From a virus, in the IMG/VR virus record IMGVR_UViG_3300017781_000056, positions 1 to 34,586 of that record: 34,586 bases of DNA, one strand, 5' to 3'. Made by a program: the position numbers and the translations under genes. Shown here one piece after another: positions 29,080 through 34,586 of the stretch (position 1 is the stretch's first letter; each line of letters begins with the position of its first letter). The notes under the pieces were generated by a model. The model made no database searches. It worked only from the letters and a program-made list of their open reading frames with translations, and had not been told where the DNA came from.

Positions 29080-30294
29080 CTATCTGATTATATACATCCC
29101 TTTAGGAACGGATCTGGTTAATAGGTATTGAATTCCGTAACGACTAGCATCTATCAAGTGATTGAAGGAGTCAATCGGTTTTAGTCCCTTCACTGCCCAA
29201 ACATAATTATTGAATTCTTTGATAAGGTTCTCCCCTTCTAGATTTATAGTGTAGTCTTGCATAAGTGCTATACCTGATAATATACTCCCCTTCTTTTTTA
29301 TTGTGGGAGTAACATTAAGCGGGGGACTCTTCATCTTCATTTCGGACAAAAGCCTTGGTTCGCTGTTATCCATTACGATTAAATTCCTACCAGCATATCT
29401 AATACAGTAATCATATATCTGGGAAGTGATTAAACCTTTTTTATATAGATGTTCTTTAAGCCATATAATCTTTCGTTCTTTATCTATAGCGACTTCTACT
29501 AAAGCTGACTCATCTCTAGCGAATCCTATGTCTAATCCAAATATTGAATCTATATCATTATTGAACTCACCTATCTGCCAATCAGTAAATACAACACCTT
29601 CAGCCTGTTGTAACCATCCTCCCATTATTTGGTGGTTATACTTATCAGGTCTTCTCTCCTTCATAAGATCTATCTCATCTATAAATGAATTAGATAGATT
29701 CTCTTTGTTATCTAAGTAGGTTGTATGGAGATAGGTTACTCCTTCTTTAGTTCCGTTCCAACCATCTGGGATGGATCTGTTCTGGAAGAATCTTTGGTAT
29801 ATCCAATGTTCTTTTGTGGTAGGGTTTAGAATTAATATACATCTGTTCTTAGAGGTTTTACTTCTAATGGAGTAATCTATCTTATCAAAGGAAAGCTCGT
29901 CCTGTAGCTCCTCTGCTTCATCAAGTACAAAAGTATTTATCCCCTGAATAGATTTGAGCTTTGCAGTCTGGTCTCCACTTGCAGTCTTGATCCCACTGAA
30001 GTATATTGAACTGCCTGTTATCTTATTAGTTATTTCTGTTTTAGTTATCTCGAATTGGTCCTCTACTCCCATAAGTTCTAGTTTCTCCCTGAACTCAGGT
30101 ATAATACTCATTGAGGCTGAAGTCATAGTATATCGAGTAAATAATGTTTTGGTCCCTCTCTCATAAGTTAGGAGTACTAAGAATGTATTAACAGCAAAAG
30201 ATTTACCAGATCCTCTACCTCCAGTCATAACATAGTATCTGTCATCACTTCCAAATAGTGTTTGATACTTTGGATTGAGTTCTATCTTATTCAC
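29080..30294 (-). CDS. terL: Terminase large subunit
   Basis: The 404-aa packaging motor has a Walker A motif GGRGSGKS (25-32) and Walker B VLDEAEE (123-129), followed by the coupling motif around LILNPTT. A C-terminal nuclease has acidic residues in FGLDIGFARDES, LIVMDNSEP and FNHLIDASRYG. The pattern belongs to the Terminase_3/PBSX-type group. The start codon is GTG at 30294, within the end of the small upstream ORF; no better ATG exists before the Walker motif. It drives DNA into the prohead through the portal. Confidence 0.93.
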   Translation of the reverse strand: MNKIELNPKYQTLFGSDDRYYVMTGGRGSGKSFAVNTFLVLLTYERGTKTLFTRYTMTSASMSIIPEFREKLELMGVEDQFEITKTEITNKITGSSIYFSGIKTASGDQTAKLKSIQGINTFVLDEAEELQDELSFDKIDYSIRSKTSKNRCILILNPTTKEHWIYQRFFQNRSIPDGWNGTKEGVTYLHTTYLDNKENLSNSFIDEIDLMKERRPDKYNHQIMGGWLQQAEGVVFTDWQIGEFNNDIDSIFGLDIGFARDESALVEVAIDKERKIIWLKEHLYKKGLITSQIYDYCIRYAGRNLIVMDNSEPRLLSEMKMKSPPLNVTPTIKKKGSILSGIALMQDYTINLEGENLIKEFNNYVWAVKGLKPIDSFNHLIDASRYGIQYLLTRSVPKGMYIIR

Positions 30295-30427
30295 CTATTG
30301 GTTTTCTTGGTCCCTTCTTACTAAGGGAGTGAGGCTTAACATAATATCCTAATATTGGATTTACAATATAGTTCCAAAAGTCTTGCTGGAACTTCTTAGA
30401 ATCATTTATTATTTTTCTCTTTGCCAT
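30287..30427 (-). CDS. Small basic protein upstream of terL, 46 aa
   Basis: ATG 30427 to TAA 30289-30287, overlapping the GTG start of terL by eight bases. The sequence is basic and aromatic (MAKRKIINDSKKFQQDFWNY, then PHSLSKKGPRKPIGE). The tight overlap and composition support a real gene. The function is unknown. Confidence 0.65.
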   Translation of the reverse strand: MAKRKIINDSKKFQQDFWNYIVNPILGYYVKPHSLSKKGPRKPIGE

Positions 30428-30429
30428 AG

Positions 30430-30558
30430 TTAAGTTCTTTTTTTACTATTAATACTATGTCTTATTCTTTGACTAAATTTACCAGCTCTTCTCTTTTGAT
30501 GTTGTTTGTGGTAGATCAACTTATCTTCCTCACAGGGTATGTACTTAACTTTTTTCAT
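30430..30558 (-). CDS. Small basic protein, 42 aa
   Basis: The ATG at 30558 overlaps the upstream stop by four bases (ATGA). The product (MKKVKYIPCEEDKLIYHKQH, then QKRRAGKFSQRIRHSINSKK) is strongly basic. It ends two bases before the next start. Nucleic acid binding is conceivable; no family is recognised. Confidence 0.65.
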   Translation of the reverse strand: MKKVKYIPCEEDKLIYHKQHQKRRAGKFSQRIRHSINSKKRT

Positions 30559-30830
30559 TGTTCTAACTTTCTTTGTAGATTAGCTAAAGCTCTCCAAGCT
30601 ACCTTTGTATCGTGGAGGATTCCGTCATCGTCTAATTCACCAGCCTGTATCAAATGTCTAGTCAGTGCATCTAAATCATCAGAAGATTTATCTCTGTCCC
30701 AAGCAAGTGGTTTATCAGGGTTGTGTTGAATTTGTCCCTGTAGACTACATCTAGATATCTCCATTAAAGCATCAGGAAAGTATTTAAGGACCCCACTAAA
30801 CACAGGGTAATCTTTTCTATTTATCTTCAT
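30555..30830 (-). CDS. dATP/dGTP diphosphohydrolase-like domain protein
   Basis: The 91-aa protein (from ATG 30830; an ATG at 30848 would add six residues) contains YPVFSGVLKYFPDALMEISR, DKPLAWDRDKSSDDLDALTR and DTKVAWRALANLQRKLEQ. This is the pattern of the small phage domain (DUF5664) annotated as dATP/dGTP diphosphohydrolase in phage genomes. It may alter nucleotide pools. The annotation is by resemblance; the enzymatic role of such short forms is uncertain. Confidence 0.7.
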   Translation of the reverse strand: MKINRKDYPVFSGVLKYFPDALMEISRCSLQGQIQHNPDKPLAWDRDKSSDDLDALTRHLIQAGELDDDGILHDTKVAWRALANLQRKLEQ

Positions 30831-31182
30831 CCTCTTCGTGATTAACATCTATTGTTTTAGGTTTAGCGAAATCAATAACAGGAATATTAATTTTAGTATT
30901 AACATTTAACTCCTGTTGTTCTTTTGGTTTCCCATATCTATACTCCCATAACATCTTAGTATAATTAAAGTTACCTTCAGATGCCTTTTGAGCAACGTGG
31001 ACCCAAGCTTTCTCTTCACTACCAAAAGCCTTTTTAAGTGCCTTTAAAGTAAGAGCATTTGTTTCTCTCTCTTTTATCTTTGGAGGTCTACCCTGACCTC
31101 TTGAGATCCCCTTAACAGCTCCATTATTACGTCTGCCATCAGGTTTCTTAATACTTTCTTCGTTGTCTTCTTTTCTTTTCAT
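30817..31182 (-). CDS. Terminase small subunit-like protein
   Basis: This 121-aa protein has a basic, Gly/Asn-rich start (PDGRRNNGAVKGISRGQGRP), then a helical part (NALTLKALKKAFGSEEKAWV, GNFNYTKMLWEYRYGKP) and an acidic end. Such basic N-termini followed by a helical core occur in DNA-recognising small terminase subunits of Bacteroidota phages. It lies upstream of terL with three small genes between. The assignment is by composition and position. Confidence 0.6.
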   Translation of the reverse strand: MKRKEDNEESIKKPDGRRNNGAVKGISRGQGRPPKIKERETNALTLKALKKAFGSEEKAWVHVAQKASEGNFNYTKMLWEYRYGKPKEQQELNVNTKINIPVIDFAKPKTIDVNHEEDEDK

Positions 31183-31633
31183 CTACTAATATTTGATGTT
31201 GATCTACTAACAGTCTATAATTCCTACTCAACATATCATAAGAGTTCTTTAGATTCTCATAACTAGTTGCTATTTCAGCTAGTGTATTTTCTTCATTCAT
31301 TGGCTCCAATATACACTGGTGGTATAAAGAAAGAAGCCTTGAATATTTTGATCCTATCTGGGGGATTTGATTAATATCAAATTCAAGTTGATTGATGTTA
31401 TGGAGAACAGAAGTGTGATGTTTCCCAACAGATTCTCCTATATCGTGCAAAGTCATTTTAGTGTTATCTTTTAATAACTTAAAATACATAGCACGAGCCT
31501 CTACATAAACCCTTACCCTTGTAGGGTTCGATAAATTTATTTTATAAAACCTCTCTATAATAATCCTTGTTTTATTCTTTATATCAGATATGTCCTGTAC
31601 TTTAGTTATTAATGTTTTCTCGTTTGATTCCAT
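31148..31633 (-). CDS. DnaA domain IV-like DNA-binding protein
   Basis: The 161-aa protein contains a helix-turn-helix of the DnaA C-terminal type at about 38-80. VRVYVEARAMYFKLLKDNTK is followed by LHDIGESVGKHHTSVLHNIN, comparable to the DnaA signature (IG---G-RDHTTVLHA). No AAA+ domain is present. The C-terminal half is a coiled coil (SYENLKNSYDMLSRNYRLLV). It may bind DnaA-box-like sites or regulate replication or packaging. Similar isolated domains exist in phages of Bacteroidota. It overlaps the small terminase candidate by 35 bases. Confidence 0.8.
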   Translation of the reverse strand: MESNEKTLITKVQDISDIKNKTRIIIERFYKINLSNPTRVRVYVEARAMYFKLLKDNTKMTLHDIGESVGKHHTSVLHNINQLEFDINQIPQIGSKYSRLLSLYHQCILEPMNEENTLAEIATSYENLKNSYDMLSRNYRLLVDQHQILVDEKKRRQRRKY

Positions 31634-31793
31634 ATTTATGATCTTTATAAGCTGAAGTTATTCCTTCACAACATTCGTAATGTTCTAGTTCTTCGTAATA
31701 TTTTATTAAATCCTTTATATCCTCTTCTGATAATAAACCCAAAGATAATGAGAGGTAAATATCTTTGTAGCATTCGTTTCTACTATAATACAT
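31602..31793 (-). CDS. Small acidic protein, 63 aa
   Basis: Starts MYYSRNECYKDIYLSLSLGL, then EEDIKDLIKYYEELEHYECC, with three cysteines and many tyrosines. It overlaps the exonuclease gene by 11 bases and the DnaA-like gene by 32 bases. A helical adaptor-like peptide is possible. No family is recognised. Confidence 0.65.
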   Translation of the reverse strand: MYYSRNECYKDIYLSLSLGLLSEEDIKDLIKYYEELEHYECCEGITSAYKDHKYGIKRENINN

Positions 31794-32571
31794 CGTGTAG
31801 ACAAAATTCTTCTAGAGGTTTCTTTTTGTCGATAAAGTAGTCTCTGTATATTTGAATTGCATCCATAGTTTTTTCACGACCTCTACGATGGAAATCCTTA
31901 CCGCATCTAAATAATCCTAAACATTTGGAGCCTTTATCTATAACAGCGAACATAAAATCCTTATATGATATGTCAAACAGGGTAGTATAGATATAACACT
32001 GTACATCATAATTGAATTTATTTGCTGAATACTTAAATGATTTAAGATCCTTACCAGTTGTTTTAATATCTAATATATAGTTTTTACCTAGTACATCAGC
32101 TTTACCCCTGAAAGGAATTCCTTGTATTTCTCCAATAACAGGCTCCTCATATATTGCATCGTGCAACATTGAAGTACATATTGAATTGTTTAAGAATACA
32201 TCAGATAGGTCTTCAGCTTGATACTTCTCGTGGATAGTAAAGGTCTTCTCAGGACCATACTCACTTACAGCATCTTTATATATCTTACTAGCCTTACCCT
32301 TTATATTAATGAAGTTCATCTCACTAAACTTCTCAGGCTCTAATATCTTGTAGTGGACCAGACTTCCTATACTAAAGGCATCGCTATACTGAGATTTACC
32401 ATTTAAACTTCTCCAGTATTTTAGGGGAGAATCAAGTAAGTCAGTACAACTAGAAGAGGATAAAGCGTTCTTACCTAGATACCCATAGTAAAAGCTATCA
32501 TCTCTCATCTTTTCTTTTATCTCTTGTTGATCCCAGAATTTTCCATCAAATGTAGTTATGCTTTTATTCAT
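31783..32571 (-). CDS. PD-(D/E)XK exonuclease (RecE/YqaJ-like)
   Basis: The 262-aa protein shows the nuclease core GIPFRGKADVLGKNYILDIK with Asp159, Asp168 and Lys170. It also has the N-terminal SSSCTDLLDSPLKYWRSLNG and FSIGSLVHYKILEP blocks seen in phage exonucleases of the RecE/Cas4-like group, and a C-terminal NYDVQCYIYTTLF helix with Gln for motif QxxxY. Such enzymes resect DNA ends to produce single strands for an annealing protein, here ERF. The start overlaps the preceding small ORF by eight bases. Confidence 0.88.
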   Translation of the reverse strand: MNKSITTFDGKFWDQQEIKEKMRDDSFYYGYLGKNALSSSSCTDLLDSPLKYWRSLNGKSQYSDAFSIGSLVHYKILEPEKFSEMNFINIKGKASKIYKDAVSEYGPEKTFTIHEKYQAEDLSDVFLNNSICTSMLHDAIYEEPVIGEIQGIPFRGKADVLGKNYILDIKTTGKDLKSFKYSANKFNYDVQCYIYTTLFDISYKDFMFAVIDKGSKCLGLFRCGKDFHRRGREKTMDAIQIYRDYFIDKKKPLEEFCLHDVL

Positions 32572-32719
32572 CTAAAACTTCTTCTAGTATTCCTCTTTTT
32601 ACGTCCTCAGGAACATTCTTGTCAATTAAGTCCTCCCTTAAAGTGTCAAGGTGAGAAAGCCTCTGAAATAATTCTAATAAGCATTTTGGCAATTGTAAGT
32701 CTTTATTTAAATACATCAT
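32564..32719 (-). CDS. Small helical protein, 51 aa
   Basis: Starts at the double ATG 32719/32716, overlapping the stop of the membrane protein. MMYLNKDLQLPKCLLELFQR, then LSHLDTLREDLIDKNVPEDV, is helical and acidic. Its stop lies inside the start of the exonuclease gene. The coupled overlaps on both sides support expression. The function is unknown. Confidence 0.65.
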   Translation of the reverse strand: MMYLNKDLQLPKCLLELFQRLSHLDTLREDLIDKNVPEDVKRGILEEVLDE

Positions 32720-32886
32720 CTTAATAATTTTAATAATAGTTTTATTAACTTTCCTGTTGATCTAACAACTAATAAAAAAGGATAAGAAAGTATTTCAAAT
32801 ATACCTCCAACAATAAATAAAAACCCTATAACCATTAGTATAACTAGATAGTGTGGATTTACCAGAAGCAGTTTCAATACTTTCAT
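32716..32886 (-). CDS. Small membrane protein, 56 aa
   Basis: MKVLKLLLVNPHYLVILMVI, then GFLFIVGGIFEILSYPFLLV forms a long hydrophobic region, probably two spans, with a basic end (RSTGKLIKLLLKLLR). It is the first gene behind a strong promoter match at 32904-32935. No family is recognised. Confidence 0.7.
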   Translation of the reverse strand: MKVLKLLLVNPHYLVILMVIGFLFIVGGIFEILSYPFLLVVRSTGKLIKLLLKLLR

Positions 32887-32903
32887 TTTACCTTTGTTTT
32901 AAA

Positions 32904-32935
32904 CAAATGTATAATAAAATATTAATAATGCAAAA
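32904..32935 (-). promoter_or_regulatory. Internal promoter in unit 1
   Basis: TTTTG (32935-32931), 19-base spacer, TACATTTG (32911-32904) on the minus strand matches the Bacteroidota consensus well. The start of the membrane protein gene is 18 bases downstream. It would boost the exonuclease, DnaA-like and terminase genes. Confidence 0.7.
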
Positions 32936-32944
32936 GACTACAGG

Positions 32945-33100
32945 TTATTTTTTGGGATTGAATTGATTCTTAAAGATAGTTTGACATACAGAAAACCTTT
33001 GATCTCTATCGGAGTATTCTTCTCCCATCTTAGCATTCCCCATACATCTTCTAGTAAAGTCTTTATTTGTCTCGTACTTCTTTGGTTTTAAGAGTGGCAT
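32945..33100 (-). CDS. Small conserved-looking phage protein, 51 aa
   Basis: The product MPLLKPKKYETNKDFTRRCM, then EEYSDRDQRFSVCQTIFKNQ has the pattern P-PK--E----F--RCM-------EYPD--QR-AVC of short phage proteins that I recall often beside head or packaging genes. The spaced cysteines are kept. It overlaps the upstream coiled-coil gene by 38 bases in another frame. The function is unknown. Confidence 0.75.
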   Translation of the reverse strand: MPLLKPKKYETNKDFTRRCMGNAKMGEEYSDRDQRFSVCQTIFKNQFNPKK

Positions 33101-33194
33101 CTTCTAATCGTTTAATTTTTTCTAAAGCTACGACTAAAGCCTGTTGAGTTATCTTCAAGTCGTACTTCATTTTAAGTAACTGCGATTCCTTCAT
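33063..33194 (-). CDS. Small coiled-coil protein, 43 aa
   Basis: ATG 33194 overlaps the upstream stop by four bases (ATGA). The product (MKESQLLKMKYDLKITQQAL, VVALEKIKRLEDATLKTKEV) is one long helix with heptad spacing. No family is recognised. Confidence 0.6.
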   Translation of the reverse strand: MKESQLLKMKYDLKITQQALVVALEKIKRLEDATLKTKEVRDK

Positions 33195-33364
33195 CTGTTC
33201 ATATTCTCTAAGTTTTGTATTTCAGAATCTATATCTGAAAGCTTCTTTCTAAGTTTTGCTAAAGCCTCAGATAATTGATTTGGACTATTAACATAATTAA
33301 TCTCAGTATTAACCTTATCATTGGTATCGTTCATCTCAAAATACTTCTTTACACTATCTCCCAT
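33191..33364 (-). CDS. Small coiled-coil protein, 57 aa
   Basis: MGDSVKKYFEMNDTNDKVNT precedes a coiled coil (LSEALAKLRKKLSDIDSEIQ). The gene begins 10 bases after the nuclease gene ends and overlaps the next coiled-coil gene by four bases. The two small helical proteins may form a complex; this is inference from adjacency. Confidence 0.65.
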   Translation of the reverse strand: MGDSVKKYFEMNDTNDKVNTEINYVNSPNQLSEALAKLRKKLSDIDSEIQNLENMNR

Positions 33365-33374
33365 AATTTATATT

Positions 33375-33764
33375 TTATAATACTTCTGCTTCTACAACTG
33401 GCAACATAGCCACTTCTTTTGGTATCTTATTGTTATTGCTAAAATGGGTCGTAGTATTGTGGTATTGAATTTCCCATTCTGGATTTATCTGGAATAGATT
33501 AAATCTAAATACTCCTTTAGGTGTTGAATTAATATAAACTGGAGTATCTATATTATCACTACATTTTAGATGGAGAGCATCGTATTTCTTTTTCTCCAGC
33601 AATAATGTATCGTAATGCTTACCTCTACATTTTAATTCTATCCTATGGAATTGATCTGGGGAGTAACAATCCCATCTACTCATTGGTTTTCGACTCATTA
33701 CCAAATCTGGGTATACGTTTCTCTTCAGATAATTAAACAACTCCATTTCGCTTATGACCTTCAT
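33375..33764 (-). CDS. PD-(D/E)XK-like nuclease
   Basis: The 129-aa protein contains WDCYSPDQFHRIELKCRGKH with Asp32, Glu43 and Lys45, followed by LLLEKKKYDAL, the core of a restriction-endonuclease-like fold. The family is common in phages of Bacteroidota. It may process junctions or degrade host DNA. The gene ends 10 bases before the coiled-coil gene and follows its neighbour after one base. Confidence 0.75.
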   Translation of the reverse strand: MKVISEMELFNYLKRNVYPDLVMSRKPMSRWDCYSPDQFHRIELKCRGKHYDTLLLEKKKYDALHLKCSDNIDTPVYINSTPKGVFRFNLFQINPEWEIQYHNTTTHFSNNNKIPKEVAMLPVVEAEVL

Positions 33765-33765
33765 C

Positions 33766-34134
33766 TTAGTACTCTTTGTAAACTTGCTTTAGTTTACTCA
33801 ATACTCCATTTAAGAAACAACTAGAACAGCTTGTTGTTTGTGCCTTTTCCTTAAATACTCTATTGTATATTGAAACTAATTTAGTCTGGACCTCTGGATC
33901 TATTTTACTCCCTTTACTAGTGAAGAAGTTATCTAGGTAGTTGAATTCATCTTCAACTAAACATTCAGGCTTGTTATAGGGGAAGAGCTTATTTAAATGC
34001 TCTTTACGTTCTTGACAGCCACAGTCTTCTCCCAAAGCCCATTTGGCTAATTTATCGACACCAACAGATTTAAATATCTTTTCTACAGTGTCTCCTAATC
34101 CCTTATCAGGTTTTCGATTTTTTGTACTTTTCAT
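33766..34134 (-). CDS. Conserved-looking phage protein with cysteine motifs, 122 aa
   Basis: KGLGDTVEKIFKSVGVDKLA leads to GEDCGCQERKEHLNKLFPYN, a pattern I recall from many flavobacterial phages (GLGDTVE-F---G--K-----GEDCGC-ER---LN--FPY-KPEC). A second CSSC pair is near the end, so zinc binding is possible. The role is unknown. It overlaps the end of the sigma-like gene by 29 bases. Confidence 0.75.
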   Translation of the reverse strand: MKSTKNRKPDKGLGDTVEKIFKSVGVDKLAKWALGEDCGCQERKEHLNKLFPYNKPECLVEDEFNYLDNFFTSKGSKIDPEVQTKLVSIYNRVFKEKAQTTSCSSCFLNGVLSKLKQVYKEY

Positions 34135-34586
34135 AATGCTTTACTGTTTTATTTCTAACCTTAGTTTTACTATTACTTAACGTATTAAAAATTGAACTCA
34201 AGCTTATTCTCGTTTCTTTTGCTATTTTTCTCATACTCATACCATCGTTAAAATGTATATTAAAAACCTTTTTATCATACCAGTACCATTTATCTACTTC
34301 ATATTCTATCTTATCTATCAGTTTATCAAACTCAATCTTCTGGTTTGTTATTTCTACAGAAGTATCTATTAAGTCATCTAACTCGGAGAACCAAGCATTA
34401 TCCCAACAAATAAATCTACTTTTTATCTTATGATGATTACTAAGATACAAATTTCTCATTGTAACATAAACGTAAAAGGTATTGACCTCCACCTCATTGT
34501 ATAATATCTTCTCTGGGTCATCAACATAATCTGTTATTCTAAGATACATTTGTTGGACTATTTCATTGGCATCGTTATCCGATAAC
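34106..34586 (-). CDS. RNA polymerase sigma factor-like protein, C-terminal part (starts at 140 or 194 across the ends)
   Basis: Joined over the 123-bp repeat, the protein has 165 residues from the ATG at 140, or 183 from a TTG at 194. The N-terminal helices (DANEIVQQMYLRI, then DPEKILYNEVEVNTFYVYVT) resemble sigma region 2. The end carries a region 4-like helix-turn-helix: WYDKKVFNIHFNDGMSMRKI and AKETRISLSSIFNTL. This is typical of short sigma-like proteins of Bacteroidota phages and could redirect host polymerase, for example to the late promoter that lacks a -33 box. Binding to polymerase is inferred. Confidence 0.8.
   Translation of the reverse strand, partial: LSDNDANEIVQQMYLRITDYVDDPEKILYNEVEVNTFYVYVTMRNLYLSNHHKIKSRFICWDNAWFSELDDLIDTSVEITNQKIEFDKLIDKIEYEVDKWYWYDKKVFNIHFNDGMSMRKIAKETRISLSSIFNTLSNSKTKVRNKTVKHYEKYKKSKT
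34464..34586. repeat. Direct terminal repeat, right copy (identical to 1-123)
   Basis: Exact copy of the first 123 bases; see the left copy. One of the two copies should be removed when the circle is closed. Confidence 0.95.

Noticed and set aside
29426-29719. Plus-strand ORFs such as this one within terL and others within the tail genes.
   Set aside because: They are shadows of well-supported minus-strand genes; codons and products show no independent features.
1-34586. Signs of lysogeny such as an integrase, excisionase, CI-like repressor or attachment site.
   Set aside because: None was found among the recognised genes. The two winged-helix proteins could be regulators, but without an integrase a temperate lifestyle is not supported.

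Overview
The window is almost certainly one complete genome of a tailed bacteriophage (siphovirus-like) that infects a member of the Bacteroidota, probably a marine flavobacterium. The first 123 bases are repeated exactly as the last 123 bases (1-123 = 34464-34586). The molecule therefore closes into a circle of 34,463 bp, or is circularly permuted, and one gene (a sigma-factor-like protein) is cut by the arbitrary ends. The host assignment is inference. It rests on strong AT richness, promoters of the Bacteroidota type (-33 TTG/TTTG and -7 TAnnTTTG), the lack of regular Shine-Dalgarno sites, and many small proteins of a kind I recall from flavobacterial phages. I see no integrase, CI-like repressor or tRNA, so a lytic lifestyle is likely.

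Every convincing gene lies on the minus strand and is transcribed right to left around the circle. Promoters and terminators suggest four units. Unit 1 starts at a promoter at 3717-3746, crosses the artificial ends and stops at a terminator at 28725-28753. It encodes an ERF annealing protein, an SSB-like protein, a winged-helix protein, a primase-helicase, RusA, the sigma-like protein, two PD-(D/E)XK nucleases, a DnaA-domain-IV-like protein and both terminase subunits, plus many tiny proteins. Unit 2 (promoter 28682-28712, terminator 27322-27345) carries small unknown proteins and a SET-domain protein. Unit 3 (promoter 27232-27263, terminator 25820-25842) carries small unknown and regulatory proteins. 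Unit 4 is the late unit of about 21.6 kb, from a promoter-like site near 25343-25350 to a terminator at 3757-3786.

The late unit runs in this order: tail-assembly chaperone G with a -1 frameshift to T, tail terminator/completion proteins, three large tail proteins (one with PKD-like and vWA-like regions), tape measure, a multidomain XkdF-like maturation protease, scaffold, major capsid, tail tube, connector, portal, adaptor, tail fibres with LamG-like domains, and finally a lysis block of a secreted protein, membrane proteins, M15 endolysin, lipoprotein and 3-TM holin. Intrinsic terminators also lie directly behind the SSB, major capsid and tail tube genes. They probably act as attenuators that keep these proteins more abundant than those downstream.

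The most unusual features are regulatory or structural DNA. Two arrays of a 13-bp palindrome (TATACT-T-AGTATA and close variants) sit upstream of the primase-helicase and upstream of the late unit. Next to the second array is a roughly 280-bp island without minus-strand genes and with reversed strand composition. A TATTGAATTCACA motif is repeated in two intergenic regions, and there is a nested inverted repeat near 27.4 kb. About 15 small genes under 60 codons were found by reading the intergenic gaps; most overlap a neighbour by the start/stop contacts typical of translational coupling.
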